Shown: positions 1-18,861 of the stretch, piece by piece
Layout of the letters: every line of letters begins with the position of its first letter
Numbering within the stretch: position 1 is the stretch's first letter
Source: Mesostigma viride
Taxonomy: Eukaryota; Streptophyta; Mesostigmatophyceae; Mesostigmatales; Mesostigmataceae
Assembly (NCBI GenBank): GCA_009746045.1
Contig: RPFO01000551.1
Location: forward strand, 7,501 to 52,500
DNA: 45,000 nt
Direction: 5' to 3'
Notes under the pieces: model-generated
Database searches by the model: none
Told to the model about the DNA's origin: nothing
What the model saw: the letters and a program-made list of their open reading frames with translations, nothing else
Made by a program: the position numbers and the translations under genes

Positions 1-169
1 CCTGGGACTCAAAACGGCGGAGACGACGGCACATTATGCTCTGCTGCTGCCAGTCCATAGCGTCGTATTAGACCGATTGATAAGCCGCCTGTAGCCGCTA
101 AACCATCCACGTATTGTCCTTCCGACGTTGAAGGCACATTTGGAGGTACATTGACTTACGTTTGCAATT

Positions 170-3100
170 ATGGGTCCTGATGCGGTGTTAACAGAGAAAA
201 CCACGCACTTCTTAGAAAAATTGGGGGGCTTGCTGAAGAAGGAGAAAAATGAATGGAGCCCGAAAGAGCTTCGTAAGGCTTTCAAAGCCAGCCTGGCGTC
301 TCTTCCCGACGGGAAGCTCAAGGCGTCGTTGGCCAACGTCGATGGCTCCATGGAGGTCTTACGCCGGGTAGTGCTGGAAAGCCGGGGGGTGCCAGCTAAG
401 AAACCCGACACAGCTTCCCGCCCGGGCCTCAAGCTTGAAGAACCAGCCACTAGCGATCATCTGACGGATGACGCATTCACCGCTGCAGTCACCTCCAGCA
501 CAGCCGATTTGAAGGCGGCGGTGGCGGCGCGGCTGCCGCCCCCTCTCCCTCTCTTGCACAGGCTCGCAGAGGCTGACGCCCGTGCGGCAGGCAGTGACGG
601 CGCAGGCACCCTGGATGATTTCATCGCGCTCGCCAGGTCCGCACTGCGCATCTGTGCCCTGCTGCCGTCCAGGCCGGAGGACTCGGATAAGAATAGCCGC
701 GGCTTGTCATCCTTCTGGTGCGTCCTAACGGCGCTCCACAAAGCCTTTGCGTCCATCAAAGAGCCACCGGCTCCGATCACTCGTGGCGACGACAACGGCG
801 CGTCCGCCAGCAGTACGGGAACCCAGCTGGCAGCGCTGCATGCCCTGGCTCTGGACACAGTGGCGGCAGTCAGCACACACCGGCGCCAACTGGCCACCCT
901 GAGCGGCCGAGCGACCCCCTGGATTTCTTGCCTCCCTCCCCCTCCCCCTGCGGACGCCAGTGATAGCACAGGTGCGGCGGAACATGCCAGCGGTGCCGGT
1001 CTCCAGCCGTCTGTCCTGTCCTCGTTTGTTCTCGATTCGACAAACGGCTCAACCCCCGGAAATGATGACGCTCTGGTCGCGGAGCTGCTGCTATTAATAG
1101 CGCGCATCCAGGCCGAGATCCTTCCTAAGGGGTCGGCGTCCAAGAAAGGCGCTGCCCCGGCTCCTGCGCCCACGGTGACGGCTGGCGTACGCAACGCAGT
1201 GCAAGTGCTGCAAGGCCATATGTGCGGTGCGTTTTGGAATTTCGTTTCATGTGTGCGGCGGTGTGTTAGAAATATGTTTCGTGCGTGCGGTGTGTTAGAA
1301 ATATGTTTCGTGCGTGCGGTGTGTTAGAAATATGTTTCGTGCGTGCGGTGTGTTAGAAATATGTTTCGTGCGTGCGGTGTGTTAGAAATATGTTTCGTGC
1401 GTGCGGTGTGTTAGAAATATGTTTCGTGCGTGCGGTGTGCGTGATGGGTTAAGTGAGACCATCAGGCAAGAATGAATGTGTGCGTGATGAATGTGTGTGG
1501 TGTGTGTGATCTATGCATGCGGTGTGCATGATGTATGCCTGCCAGCTGTCATTGGCGTGCCTCGTCGCACGTATATGTATACATATATTCATAGAGAATG
1601 ATAAATTACGGAGGTGAGAGTGGCATGCAACGTACAAGGAAATTAAACCCTGAAAAGAAGAACACTAAAGACAATAATAATATGATTACACGGGCATGCA
1701 AGGATCAAGCCTGGCAGCACAAGGTACAACTAACTACAACATAAAACTACGACATGTAGCAACACCTCTGCCGGCCCACCAGGCCAGGGAAGTGACCTAC
1801 AGTGCCTGGGTCGCGACAAACTCGGCCCGAACGCGGCGGAATAACACATCAGCCATGTATATGTCAATCCAACCATCCACGAGTTGCCAGTATATAGTCA
1901 CCCAACCCCCGCCGGCGCACGCGCGCACACACACGCACATGCATACGCATGTCTTCCCCCACATGCCCCCAGCTCTGACCCCTGGCGCCCAGCCCCCCAG
2001 GCACGCCCATGCACGTACACACACAGGGCATTCCCCACCCCACATGCATTCACCCTCACACAGGCACAGATGCTCACAAATGCACAGTCTCACTCACCCA
2101 TGACCTTTCTTCTCCAACTGGAGGGGGCTTGTTGCATAGAGACCTCTAGAGGCAGCGGTTTCTTACATAGGAGGCAGAGGCAGCGGTCGTAAGCATAGTT
2201 AGTACTTGTTGTCTTGTTCGTACTCCTTGAACTGTTTATTTTGGTCCTGGCGTTATTGATGATAACAACCTGCCCACGTATGTTATATGCTTCGTATACT
2301 TTCTTATACCAAACTACTATGTTCTAATAAGTAGTGTATAGTAGTACTAGTTTATATACATTTTTGAAGAATGCTGGATATGTAACTTTCCATCTTCTAA
2401 CACGGCTAAGATAGTAACGTGTGACGCGATGCCTATGATACACACATTACATGCTGATTATGCTCATTTTCTTGTTGAGTCGTCGTGCATGCCTGCCCCC
2501 CTCTGCCAGTAACAAGTTGCCCTTCGTGCCATCTGCGTTGGTGCCATCGAATGCCGTTTGCAGAACCGCTGCTGGATCGTTTGGCGGCGCCGGCCGCGAC
2601 CCCCGCGGATGAGCCGGTGAGCTGCCAGCAATAAAAAAATCGCTCCCCGTCGATAGTGTAGCGTTGCAAGCCCCATATGTTAGTATTATCATCATCGTCA
2701 TTATATTTATCACTATTATCATAATCATCATTAACATGTCCATTTTCGCTATCCTTTATTGATATAATTGTCATAATCATTACCATCACTATCGTCAATG
2801 TTAACAGCATCATTACTATGTTGTTGTCATCATCATTATCTTTATCATTTTAAATACCTGTCTTCTTATCATTGTCACCATGATCATTCTCATTATCATC
2901 AGTGTTGTGTTTGTCCCTTGCTTGCCCTCACATCCATTATTTGGATGGCATGTAGTATGCTATCTGCGGGCAAACACACGAAATGGTTAACCATATAAGA
3001 TAACAACCCCCCCCCCGACCCTTTACCTTGCCGGCCAACAACTTCTAAACCCCTAAGAATTTTTATACTTGTGTGGAAAAGTTCTCAAACCCTCAGCTTA

Positions 3101-6100
3101 GCGGGCTAACAACTACTAATCCCCTAAACCTTGCGGACCAACATCCAAACACTTGATCCCCCTCCCAGGCGCTAGACGCAGGCCTCTTGTCCACCCTCGG
3201 CCGCGCGGTGCTCCTCTCTGCCATGTCCACACTGCCACACGTCACCACCTCCGCCAGCAAGGCGCAGGGTGCAGGCGCCAGCAGTGGCGCGGGTCTCACG
3301 CCAGTGGTGCTGTACCTGAAGCAGGTGGCGGTGGCGCGGCGTCTGCGACAGGTATTCCGGTAAGTTGCTGCCTATTTCACCAAAGAGGCCCACTAACTAC
3401 AAATAGGGCTTTTTCGGTAGCTATTCATCAAGCAGGGCATTCAGTAGTAGCAATCTATCGAATAGGGTGTGTAGGATCATGTAGGTAGTCTGCTCCCCTT
3501 GGGTCACCCTGGCTATTCCCTCTGTTAACTATGAGTCCCTGTAGTGGAGCTGGGCTACTTGGAAACCAAACTCTGTTGTTGAGTGGGTACCTGTTTCGGG
3601 CAGGTGGGCCTGTGCAGTAAGCTTGGCCCAGGCATCTGTCGTGTTTTGTGGCTTATGAATGCTGCCTGTGAGCCGAATCGCGTGCGACTGCTCATGGTAC
3701 TTTGATCGTAGTCAACCAGGCGTTGCTATTTCATGTATTGTCAACTAGTGCCATGCCAGCCATGGTCACATGCCTCACCGGTCATCTCCGCCCCACTTCT
3801 GTCGCTGCCATCGTCATGACATCACTATCGCTGTCTTAACTATCAATGAGACAACCAGGATAGCGATGTCTAGTCTCTTGACTTCATGTTGTCGTGGGAA
3901 GAAATCGCGCGCCCACCGGATCGAGAGTGAAAGACGGGGGAAGCTGACTACGCGTGCCCACCACCACATGGCCACCACTGTGGTACACCCACCACCACCA
4001 GGAACAAGGGGGATCGTGACGGGCAGCAGTGGCTGGACACGGTGGCCGACAAGCGCATCCCAGTGCCACGCGAGCTGTACGCGGCCGTGGTGCAGGTGTG
4101 TGCGTGGGTGGGTGGGCGGGTGAATGTAAGAAGCAAATGGCTCAGTATTCCTGTTATGTACTGCGTACAACTCGGTGCTCGCGTGTGGGTTAACATAAGA
4201 AGCGATGGAGCACTAGTAATCACGGTGTCATGGCCCATGATGCCTGTGGGAATACAGAAAAGAAGAAAGTGGTAAGACAAACGATGATTTGGAAGTCAGG
4301 GTTTGACTGTTTCGAAGGCGTGGATTTTGGGTGTATAGAGCCTGCTTTTAGTGTGGATGCTCCCTGAGGGAGTGGCCATTTGGTCAGGACTTGGCGGTTT
4401 TCTGATCTAAGTTGTTGGATCAGGGGCTGACCAAGAAACATGTCTCACCCAGAGAAGTCTGACCTGGATCTAAGGCGTGCTTGGCGCGGTGCGTCGGGGC
4501 ATGGATGCCGGTGGTTGGTTGCATGGGCTGGAAACACCTAGAAAAGCTGTTTACATTTTCCAACTGATATTTACATTCTTTCTTAACAATTGATTACAAT
4601 GGGAAGCGGCTGGCCTTCACCAGCGCCACATTAGCACCCGTAGGGCGGGGGGGGCGATGCTCTCTGGCACAATTGCTAGTGCCAGACCCAAACGGGTGAG
4701 GTATCAGGCATGTGGATTTTGATACATGCATCTGCATGTAGTACAGGTAACTATGCTTTGTCCTGCCAGATCCTGATGTTTTTGAGGCATAAAGCTTGGT
4801 ATGCATTAATTATTGCTCAAGTATCATCATGGTGCCTTTCTCTCTCATATTATGTCATCACACGCTCAAGTCCGGATCGTGGGTTGTCGCCCGTGCCACC
4901 CCCCCCCCTCGGTACTTGGCCACCGCAGGGCATGGGCCCGCTGGCCACCACAGTGGACAAGGCGCTGCCATCAGACGCGGAGGACGCCGAGTTGAGCTCC
5001 ATTTACGGTGAGTGATGCCTGTTTCTTGACCGCCGCTTTTGCCTTCCATGGCAATCTTTGCGCAGCTGTTTCAGGTGAGCGGGGCTTTTTACGGGCCGTT
5101 GCAGCGAAAAGGGCTATCCTGAGAACGCTTGTTTTTATTTTCCTTGTATTCCGTTTTGGCTCAGCTCATGGTTGAAATTTTTGTTGATGTCGCGCCTTTG
5201 CCCGTTCTGCTTGTTTACCTGCTGTACCACCACGCCACAGGCCGCCTCCTGCGCGCCTCGGATAAGGGCTTCCTAGCGTTGCTCGCGGCCACGGTGGGGC
5301 TCGTCAGGCGGGAGGCCGGGCTTGCGGCAGGGACCCTGGCCATGGGGCCAGGCGACGTGGGCGCGGCTGTACACGCAGGGGAACTTGGGGAGGAAGGTGT
5401 GGCGTTCTTCGAGGACAGGGGGGGGGCTGGCAGGGGCCACGACACGGGCTCTGACGGGTACGTTCCGCCCATGGCTTATGTATGGTGTGTAGTATGGCTT
5501 CTTAGTGATGTGTAATGTGGATTCTTACTGGGGGAGCATGCTCTCTTGATTCATCGTATGGATTTTTGCGGCTGGGTCGCGGTGGTATCGTTTTGCGGTG
5601 GAGAGCCATGTACCCTCTTCCTGTTTTGCGGCGTTGCCTTGTCGCCTTGTCGCTGCGGCTCGTCTGGGTCTTGGACGCGCGTTCTGCAGCCGACTCCCCT
5701 GGCCCGATGGTCTTCTGGCCGTGCGTTCTGGCTTTACCACGATCGTGTCGGCCCGGCAGCCGTGGGAATGTTTCCCATGCAACGCCGAGAGCTGCAACCA
5801 GCATGCCCATGTTGGTTGGAGGCCAGTATGTGGTGTGGCATGTTTCGATGAACGACACGTTCCATAACAGTCACCTGGTCACGTTAAAGTATAAGAATAT
5901 AGCAATGACTGGTAATGGTAATGATGAGGAAAGAAGAACAGGTTTTCACAGAGGTTGCGTCCCTCTGACGGTGTCTTGCGTAACGAGCGGCGACGCTGCG
6001 CAGGGGCATGTTAGAGGGAGGGAGGGAGGGAGGGAGGGAGGGAGGGAGGGAGGGAGGGAGGGAGGGAGGGAGGGAGGGAGGGAGGGAGGGAGGGAGGGAG

Positions 6101-6932
6101 GGAGGGAGGGAGGGAGGGAGGGAGGGAGGGAGGGAGGGAGGGAGGGAGGGAGGGAGGGAGGGAGGGAGGGAGGGAGGGAGGGAGGGAGGGAGGGAGGGAG
6201 GGAGGGAGGTCACTTAGTCACTTAGCCTCTTAGTTAGTTAGTTAGTTAGTTACTACTATTTAGCTAGCTAGTTTCTCTCACGTATATTGCTAGGTAGTTC
6301 CTCGCATGATCCCGTCTTTGCAGTTGGGTCAATCGTTTGACTCGCAAGGCCCCCACCTTGACATGAGTACGTATTAATGTGCCGGATGCCTCCTGCTTTA
6401 CCCCCCCCCCCCCCCACCCCCCCCACCCCACCCCACCCCCCCCACCCCACCCCACCCCACCCCACCCCACCCCACCCCCACCACTACCACCACCACCACC
6501 ATGAAACACCTATTTCCAGGGATGAGGAAGGCGGTGCGGTCCCCCCGCTGGCCGATGTGGGAGGGGAGGTCCTGCGCGCGGCCGGCGTGCCGTCGGCAGA
6601 AGATAGGATCGTGTACACGCGCGCCAAGCACTCGACGCGTGAAGCGCTTGAACGAGCAGGACGCAAGCCAGCCGCCGCCACCGTCGAGAAAACGCCAGCA
6701 AATAAGAAGGCTAAGATGGAGGATGATGATGGCGCCATGGGTGGCAGGAGCAAAGGAGGAGCTGGAGCAAAGAAGGCTGCCAGTGACAGTGATAGTGACA
6801 GTGACAGCTCAGCGTCGTCCGGCGGTGCAGACGCTGGCAGAAGCTCCGATGATGAGGAGGAGCAGGAAGAGGGGCGGCCGGGTGCTGCTGACGTGAGGGT
6901 CACGGCCCAGGCAGGGTCTGTGCCAGCATCAC

Positions 6933-6974
<42 letters not shown>

Positions 6975-7414
6975 GTGAACACGACGATGACGACGAGGGT
7001 GAGGATGCGGGGGGCAGTCCGGAGGAGGATGCAGCCATGGTGACAGATGTTGGCGATGAAGATATGGACGAGCCTGAGCCGGTGGTGCCGAAGAGTGCAA
7101 AGAAACGGGGGCGTAAAGCTGTTGAGAAGGAAGAGGAAGGGGAGGAGGAGGACGAGGGTGAGCCTGAGGATAAGGCCAAGAAGACCCCTGCCAAGGCCAG
7201 CAGCAAGGGTGCCACGAAGACTCCGGCGAAGATGCCTGCCAAGGTGCCAGCCAAGACGCCTGGCAAACGCAAGGCCAAGGAAGTGGCGGAGGCCGCGGAG
7301 GGCGATCCAGGACAGGGCGAGTCGGAGGGTGCGGGAAAGCCCGTTTTGCCTCGGGTCTCCCCGATGCATACCCGGCGAGGAACAGTGGTAGGGGCGCCTG
7401 GCAAGAAGAAATAG
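170..7414 (+). CDS. Unrecognised nuclear-type protein with acidic and KTPAK-rich tail (six exons)
   Basis: Proposed exons are 170-1204, 3169-3351, 4027-4095, 4929-5007, 5241-5457 and 6520-7414. Their phases agree and give about 825 aa. The ATG at 170 opens a long exon whose start (residues 1-70) is lysine-rich and probably helical; residues 90-345 are Ala/Leu-rich and helical with low-complexity breaks. Exons 2-5 encode further helical segments. The last exon carries, in order, a Ser/Asp run (SDSDSDSDS), Glu-rich acidic blocks, a run of 13 Asp (about 6933-6972) and a basic tail with repeated KTPAK/MPAK/VPAK units, like a linker-histone tail. I infer a nuclear or nucleolar location from this charge pattern; the core family was not recognised. 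The first donor (CAA|GTGCTG) is weak, so the end of exon 1 is the least certain border. The last intron contains long GGGA and CCCCA repeats. Confidence 0.7.
1262..1438 (+). repeat. 29-bp minisatellite, about 6 copies
   Basis: A unit beginning TGTTAGAAATATGTTTCGTG repeats about six times almost without change. It lies just inside intron 1 of the 170-7414 gene, shortly after the proposed donor. Confidence 0.9.
1697..1858 (+). repeat. Dispersed repeat R1, copy 1 (intronic)
   Basis: This segment matches the reverse complement of about 22430-22600 over most of its length, with scattered substitutions and small indels. Shared blocks include AAGGTACAACTAACTACA and GCGGAATAACACATCAGCCA. Both copies lie in introns of unrelated genes, so this is an interspersed element of unknown class. 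No coding potential is seen. Confidence 0.75.
2690..2915 (+). repeat. Degenerate ATC/ATT trinucleotide tract
   Basis: A decayed run of CAT/ATC/ATT triplets lies in intron 1 of the first gene. The rest of this roughly 2-kb intron (1205-3168) shows only the two repeats listed and CA-rich sequence near 1920-2100; nothing else is supported. Confidence 0.7.
6013..6209 (+). repeat. (GGGA)n tetranucleotide repeat, about 49 units
   Basis: Uninterrupted GGGA units run for about 197 bp in the last intron of the first gene. Long open frames here on both strands are artefacts of the repeat. Confidence 0.98.
6403..6481 (+). repeat. C-rich (CCCCA)n tract before the last exon
   Basis: Poly-C followed by CCCCA units ends about 40 bp before the AG acceptor of the final exon (6520). 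It probably contributes to the polypyrimidine tract. The complementary strand is a G-rich, quadruplex-prone run. Confidence 0.9.
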
Positions 7415-7664
7415 AAGAAATGGATAGGATCATGGCCATGTAGGAGCTGATTAGAGGAATGGGATATATGCTCTGTTTAAGTGCGGGCATGGTGGCAGAG
7501 CTTTTTATGACATGGCGTGGTATGGCGTGGCGCCAGAGTTTTGTTACATGGCTGTTCTAAGGAAGCTCGAATGAAGATTTATAATTATGTGTGATTTCTT
7601 TCAAACTCTTGCAATGTGACACATAATGTGACTTAAGATGTGACTTCTGATGGGAGTATAACCC

Positions 7665-7725
7665 TGCAGAGTGCTTTGGTGCTCCGTGACTCCCCAACGG
7701 GAGCTCGTCTTTAATTAATTAATAA
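7665..7725 (+). mobile_element. Probable LINE 3' end (hairpin plus TTAA tail)
   Basis: A stem CTCCC/GGGAG with loop CAAC (7690-7703) is followed by TTAATTAATTAA (7711-7722). This is the same arrangement as the ends of the LINEs near 26.5 kb and 35.1 kb, and the GTGCT block before the stem is also shared. It lies in the 3' flank of the first gene. Only the last 50-60 bp can be aligned, so the element would be extremely truncated. The rest of 7415-8108 shows nothing recognisable. Confidence 0.45.
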
Positions 7726-8108
7726 ATGCAATAGCGTGGCGGTTTTGGGGGCAACAGCAGAGCACATGTATGCATGCGGACACGAATGGATTGAGAATCC
7801 CATGAAGTGACGTGTACCAACGAAAACGACCCATGGCAGATCATTCACTGTCGACTTGCCGCCATCTGTTCAGTACAACCTCCAGCTTTAAGCTAGTTCC
7901 CAGTGGTCGGCCGACATCAAGTCCTGTGGGTCAACAGTTTGGGGTTGGAGAAGATGAACATCAATTGGGTTGGACAAGATATCCACATTCCACTTATATA
8001 CCATAGGATGAAGGAGACATAACTTTCTGGTTATGTTGCTCCGCTCCGGAATGCGAGCTCACGGCGCAAGATAAGCATGTGCCCACCTGTGGCACTAACA
8101 CGTTGCTC

Positions 8109-8112
8109 GTTG
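8109..8112. repeat. Target-site duplication GTTG (left)
   Basis: GTTG immediately precedes the TGTCACG end. The identical tetramer follows the outer end of copy 2 at 10699-10702. Confidence 0.55.
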
Positions 8113-9559
8113 TGTCACGTCCGTGATCATTTACGTCCGTGCACTCAAGAAGTTACGCGGTTGCCGTAATCGGAATCGTTACCGACGTTTGGTTGGTTCC
8201 GATTCAGTAGGCCGCAGGCTTTGTTCCTTGGGCCGGTGTGGAGCGCCGCGCCGGAAAGGCCTGAATTTCTAGAGTGACAGTCTTAGGTGACCTGACTTAG
8301 GTTCAGGCGCAAGACTTTGGGGCGCAAAGCCTTGGTGGCTTGCGCAATATTCCGGTGCGTGACATTTGGCAGTTATGAATCTTTTGTATTGTCCAGACGG
8401 AATGATGTTCAGTCCATCTGACAAAGCTAGATACGCAGATCGTAGTGTGCGGTGTGCTGGCTCGCACGTGGTTGTCGAACAGACTTGCTCTGCATTTTGC
8501 TGGCAGTCTAACTGCACGTCAGGCGGCTTGCTGGCAAATGCGACAGCGCATGGATGCCGGGATTTTTGGAGGTATTTAGGAGCAGCGCAGCGGCCATGGT
8601 GGTCGTTGTTCGCTCGTTTCTCTCCCTCACAACTAGTTTGTTGTCTTCATGGGGTTAAACTTCTCGAACAGCCCGGAGCAGCCCCCGTGAGTGGTTGCAT
8701 GTCGTTGCCATGACGATGGTTGATAAGATTGACAATGGTTTGATCCGGTTGGGATGTTGTTGGCATTGTGGACGAGAAACGTTCTGCTGACCCGGGAACA
8801 GTCCCGGGAAAGGGCCGGTTCGTCGTTGGCCAGTGTGCCAGTAACTGGGACATGAGCGCAGAGTCACACAGTTGATATAGATTATGACGTAAGTAAACAC
8901 TGTTGCGCCACAGTGGCGTCATGGTCGGTCTGTGGTGATTTCGATGGGTCTCAAGGATATGTAGTTACTCTTACAGTTGCGGCAGCACAACTCGGCATTC
9001 ATTGTAATTTGTCAAATGTTATGGAATGAATGGTTTGGGCATTGCTTTCATCATAAAGCATTATTGCAATCTTCATAATATAAATATCGGCTGGCTGCGC
9101 TGCCTGTCATGAAGGTGGTGGTGCCGTCAAGGACCACACCTATCATTTCCACTTTATTTAAACGAGCGAACAACCCTTGGCGGGTTCAGTTCGGACAGCC
9201 TGAGCCGGAGATATACCCAAGCTGCTTGCAGAATCAAGCACTTGGAAGAGGATTAAGCTTATCCTTTAAAAAGCTATGAAGAGGATTAGGCTTATCCTTG
9301 AAAAAGCCATGAAGAGGATTATGCTTATCCTTGAAAAAGCACTGAAGAGGTTATTGCTTAGCCTATTTGAAAAGCATGTGTGGTCCTGTCGTGGGAATTT
9401 TTTTTTCCCTATGTGATCCTCTTTTTGACTTTTTGGCTCTTCATTTTTTCGAGCTAAAAAGTGGGGGGGAATATAGTGGATCACACACAAGAGTACTCTA
9501 TTGCTATGGATATGCCTTCCAAGTGATAGGCTAGGATATAATGGCACGCAAACGCGACA
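8113..9559 (+). mobile_element. LTR-like repeat, copy 1 (full length, 1447 bp)
   Basis: The repeat starts TGTCACG and ends GCGACA, so it has TG...CA ends and short inverted termini (TGTC/GACA). A TATAAATA box lies at 9079-9086. About 310 bp (9162-9471) are absent from the second copy. GTTG flanks the outer left end (8109-8112) and recurs after copy 2 (10699-10702). No protease, integrase or reverse transcriptase frame is present. The small frames inside are identical in both copies and begin at non-ATG codons, so I do not call genes. Known LTR retrotransposons have these ends and 4-6 bp target duplications; that this is an LTR is inferred. Confidence 0.75.
9245..9377 (+). repeat. 33-bp tandem repeat, 4 copies, near-palindromic core
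   Basis: Units start at 9245, 9278, 9311 and 9344 with GAAGAGG. The first carries the near-palindrome AGGATTAAGCTTATCCT. The array lies in the 310-bp segment missing from LTR copy 2, downstream of the TATA-like box, so it is probably R/U5 leader sequence. Confidence 0.85.
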
Positions 9560-9561
9560 GC

Positions 9562-10698
9562 TGTCACGTCCGTGATCATTTACGTCCGTGCACTCAAGAA
9601 GTTACGCGGTTGCCGTAATCGGAATCGTTACCGACGTTTGGTTGGTTCCGATTCAGTAGGCCGCAGGCTTTGTTCCTTGGGCCGGTGTGGAGCGCCGCGC
9701 CGGAAAGGCCTGAATTTCTAGAGTGACAGTCTTAGGTGACCTGACTTAGGTTCAGGCGCAAGACTTTGGGGCGCAAAGCCTTGGTGGCTTGCGCAATATT
9801 CCGGTGCGTGACATTTGGCAGTTATGAATCTTTTGTATTGTCCAGACGGAATGATGTTCAGTCCATCTGACAAAGCTAGATACGCAGATCGTAGTGTGCG
9901 GTGTGCTGGCTCGCACGTGGTTGTCGAACAGACTTGCTCTGCATTTTGCTGGCAGTCTAACTGCACGTCAGGCGGCTTGCTGGCAAATGCGACAGCGCAT
10001 GGATGCCGGGATTTTTGGAGGTATTTAGGAGCAGCGCAGCGGCCATGGTGGTCGTTGTTCGCTCGTTTCTCTCCCTCACAACTAGTTTGTTGTCTTCATG
10101 GGGTTAAACTTCTCGAACAGCCCGGAGCAGCCCCCGTGAGTGGTTGCATGTCGTTGCCATGACGATGGTTGATAAGATTGACAATGGTTTGATCCGGTTG
10201 GGATGTTGTTGGCATTGTGGACGAGAAACGTTCTGCTGACCCGGGAACAGTCCCGGGAAAGGGCCGGTTCGTCGTTGGCCAGTGTGCCAGTAACTGGGAC
10301 ATGAGCGCAGAGTCACACAGTTGATATAGATTATGACGTAAGTAAACACTGTTGCGCCACAGTGGCGTCATGGTCGGTCTGTGGTGATTTCGATGGGTCT
10401 CAAGGATATGTAGTTACTCTTACAGTTGCGGCAGCACAACTCGGCATTCATTGTAATTTGTCAAATGTTATGGAATGAATGGTTTGGGCATTGCTTTCAT
10501 CATAAAGCATTATTGCAATCTTCATAATATAAATATCGGCTGGCTGCGCTGCCTGTCATGAAGGTGGTGGTGCCGTCAAGGACCACACCTATCATTTCCA
10601 CTTTATTTAATATAGTGGATCACACACAAGAGTACTCTATTGCTATGGATATGCCTTCCAAGTGATAGGCTAGGATATAATGGCACGCAAACGCGACA
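9562..10698 (+). mobile_element. LTR-like repeat, copy 2 (1137 bp, internal deletion)
   Basis: Direct repeat of 8113-9559, separated from it by only GC (9560-9561). I saw no substitution in the parts I compared, and the translated frames of the two copies are identical, which implies a recent event. Relative to copy 1 it lacks about 310 bp at 10610/10611, with an AA microhomology at the break. It ends GCGACA and is followed by GTTG, matching the 5' flank of copy 1. Confidence 0.75.
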
Positions 10699-10702
10699 GT
10701 TG
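10699..10702. repeat. Target-site duplication GTTG (right)
   Basis: GTTG directly follows the GCGACA end of copy 2 and matches 8109-8112. This suggests that the whole dimer inserted as one unit. Confidence 0.55.
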
Positions 10703-11150
10703 GCCTGTTTAGGCAGCACGGGCTCAACTTACGGATGCAACAAGGCATCCCATCGCATATTTGCTTGACCAGGCTGGGAAGCATGTAGCATTTATTCTTT
10801 GACTTGACCAGCATTCTCCGGCAACAAGACTGATTGCAGGAGCCACATGGCACCAACCCGGCCGAGCCTTGATGGCTGCCCTTTATAGCTGCCCTTTACG
10901 GCGGCCCTTTACATCTGCCAGGCCTTTAAAAGTGGCCCCCTTCCAGCAGCCTGGCCTTTAATGGTTGGTGATTGACATGGGCACATAATGCCCAAACACG
11001 GTTGCTGGACGGCCTTTCAGCTTCTCAGGGCAACAACTCGTTCAATGATATTGGATTCCAATGCCCGCCTCCAATCGTGTAACTGATGAATCCGACCCCC
11101 CATGACGAGAGGTCATGAAGCGGTGCCTGGTTACGGCGTCAGGTAGCGCG
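10703..11150. other. Intergenic, 3' flank of the ubiquitin-like gene
   Basis: No gene is recognised. On the minus strand a TGTAA (TTACA at 10909-10913) lies about 240 nt after the stop codon of the 11151-18861 gene and is a candidate chlorophyte poly(A) signal. Short repeats of a CTGCCCTTTA-like motif lie near 10873-10915. Confidence 0.4.

Positions 11151-18861
<7,711 letters not shown>

Noticed and set aside
8366-8713. 115-codon frame repeated exactly at 9815-10162
   Set aside because: It begins at a TTG codon, lies wholly inside the LTR-like repeat, and is duplicated only because the repeat is.
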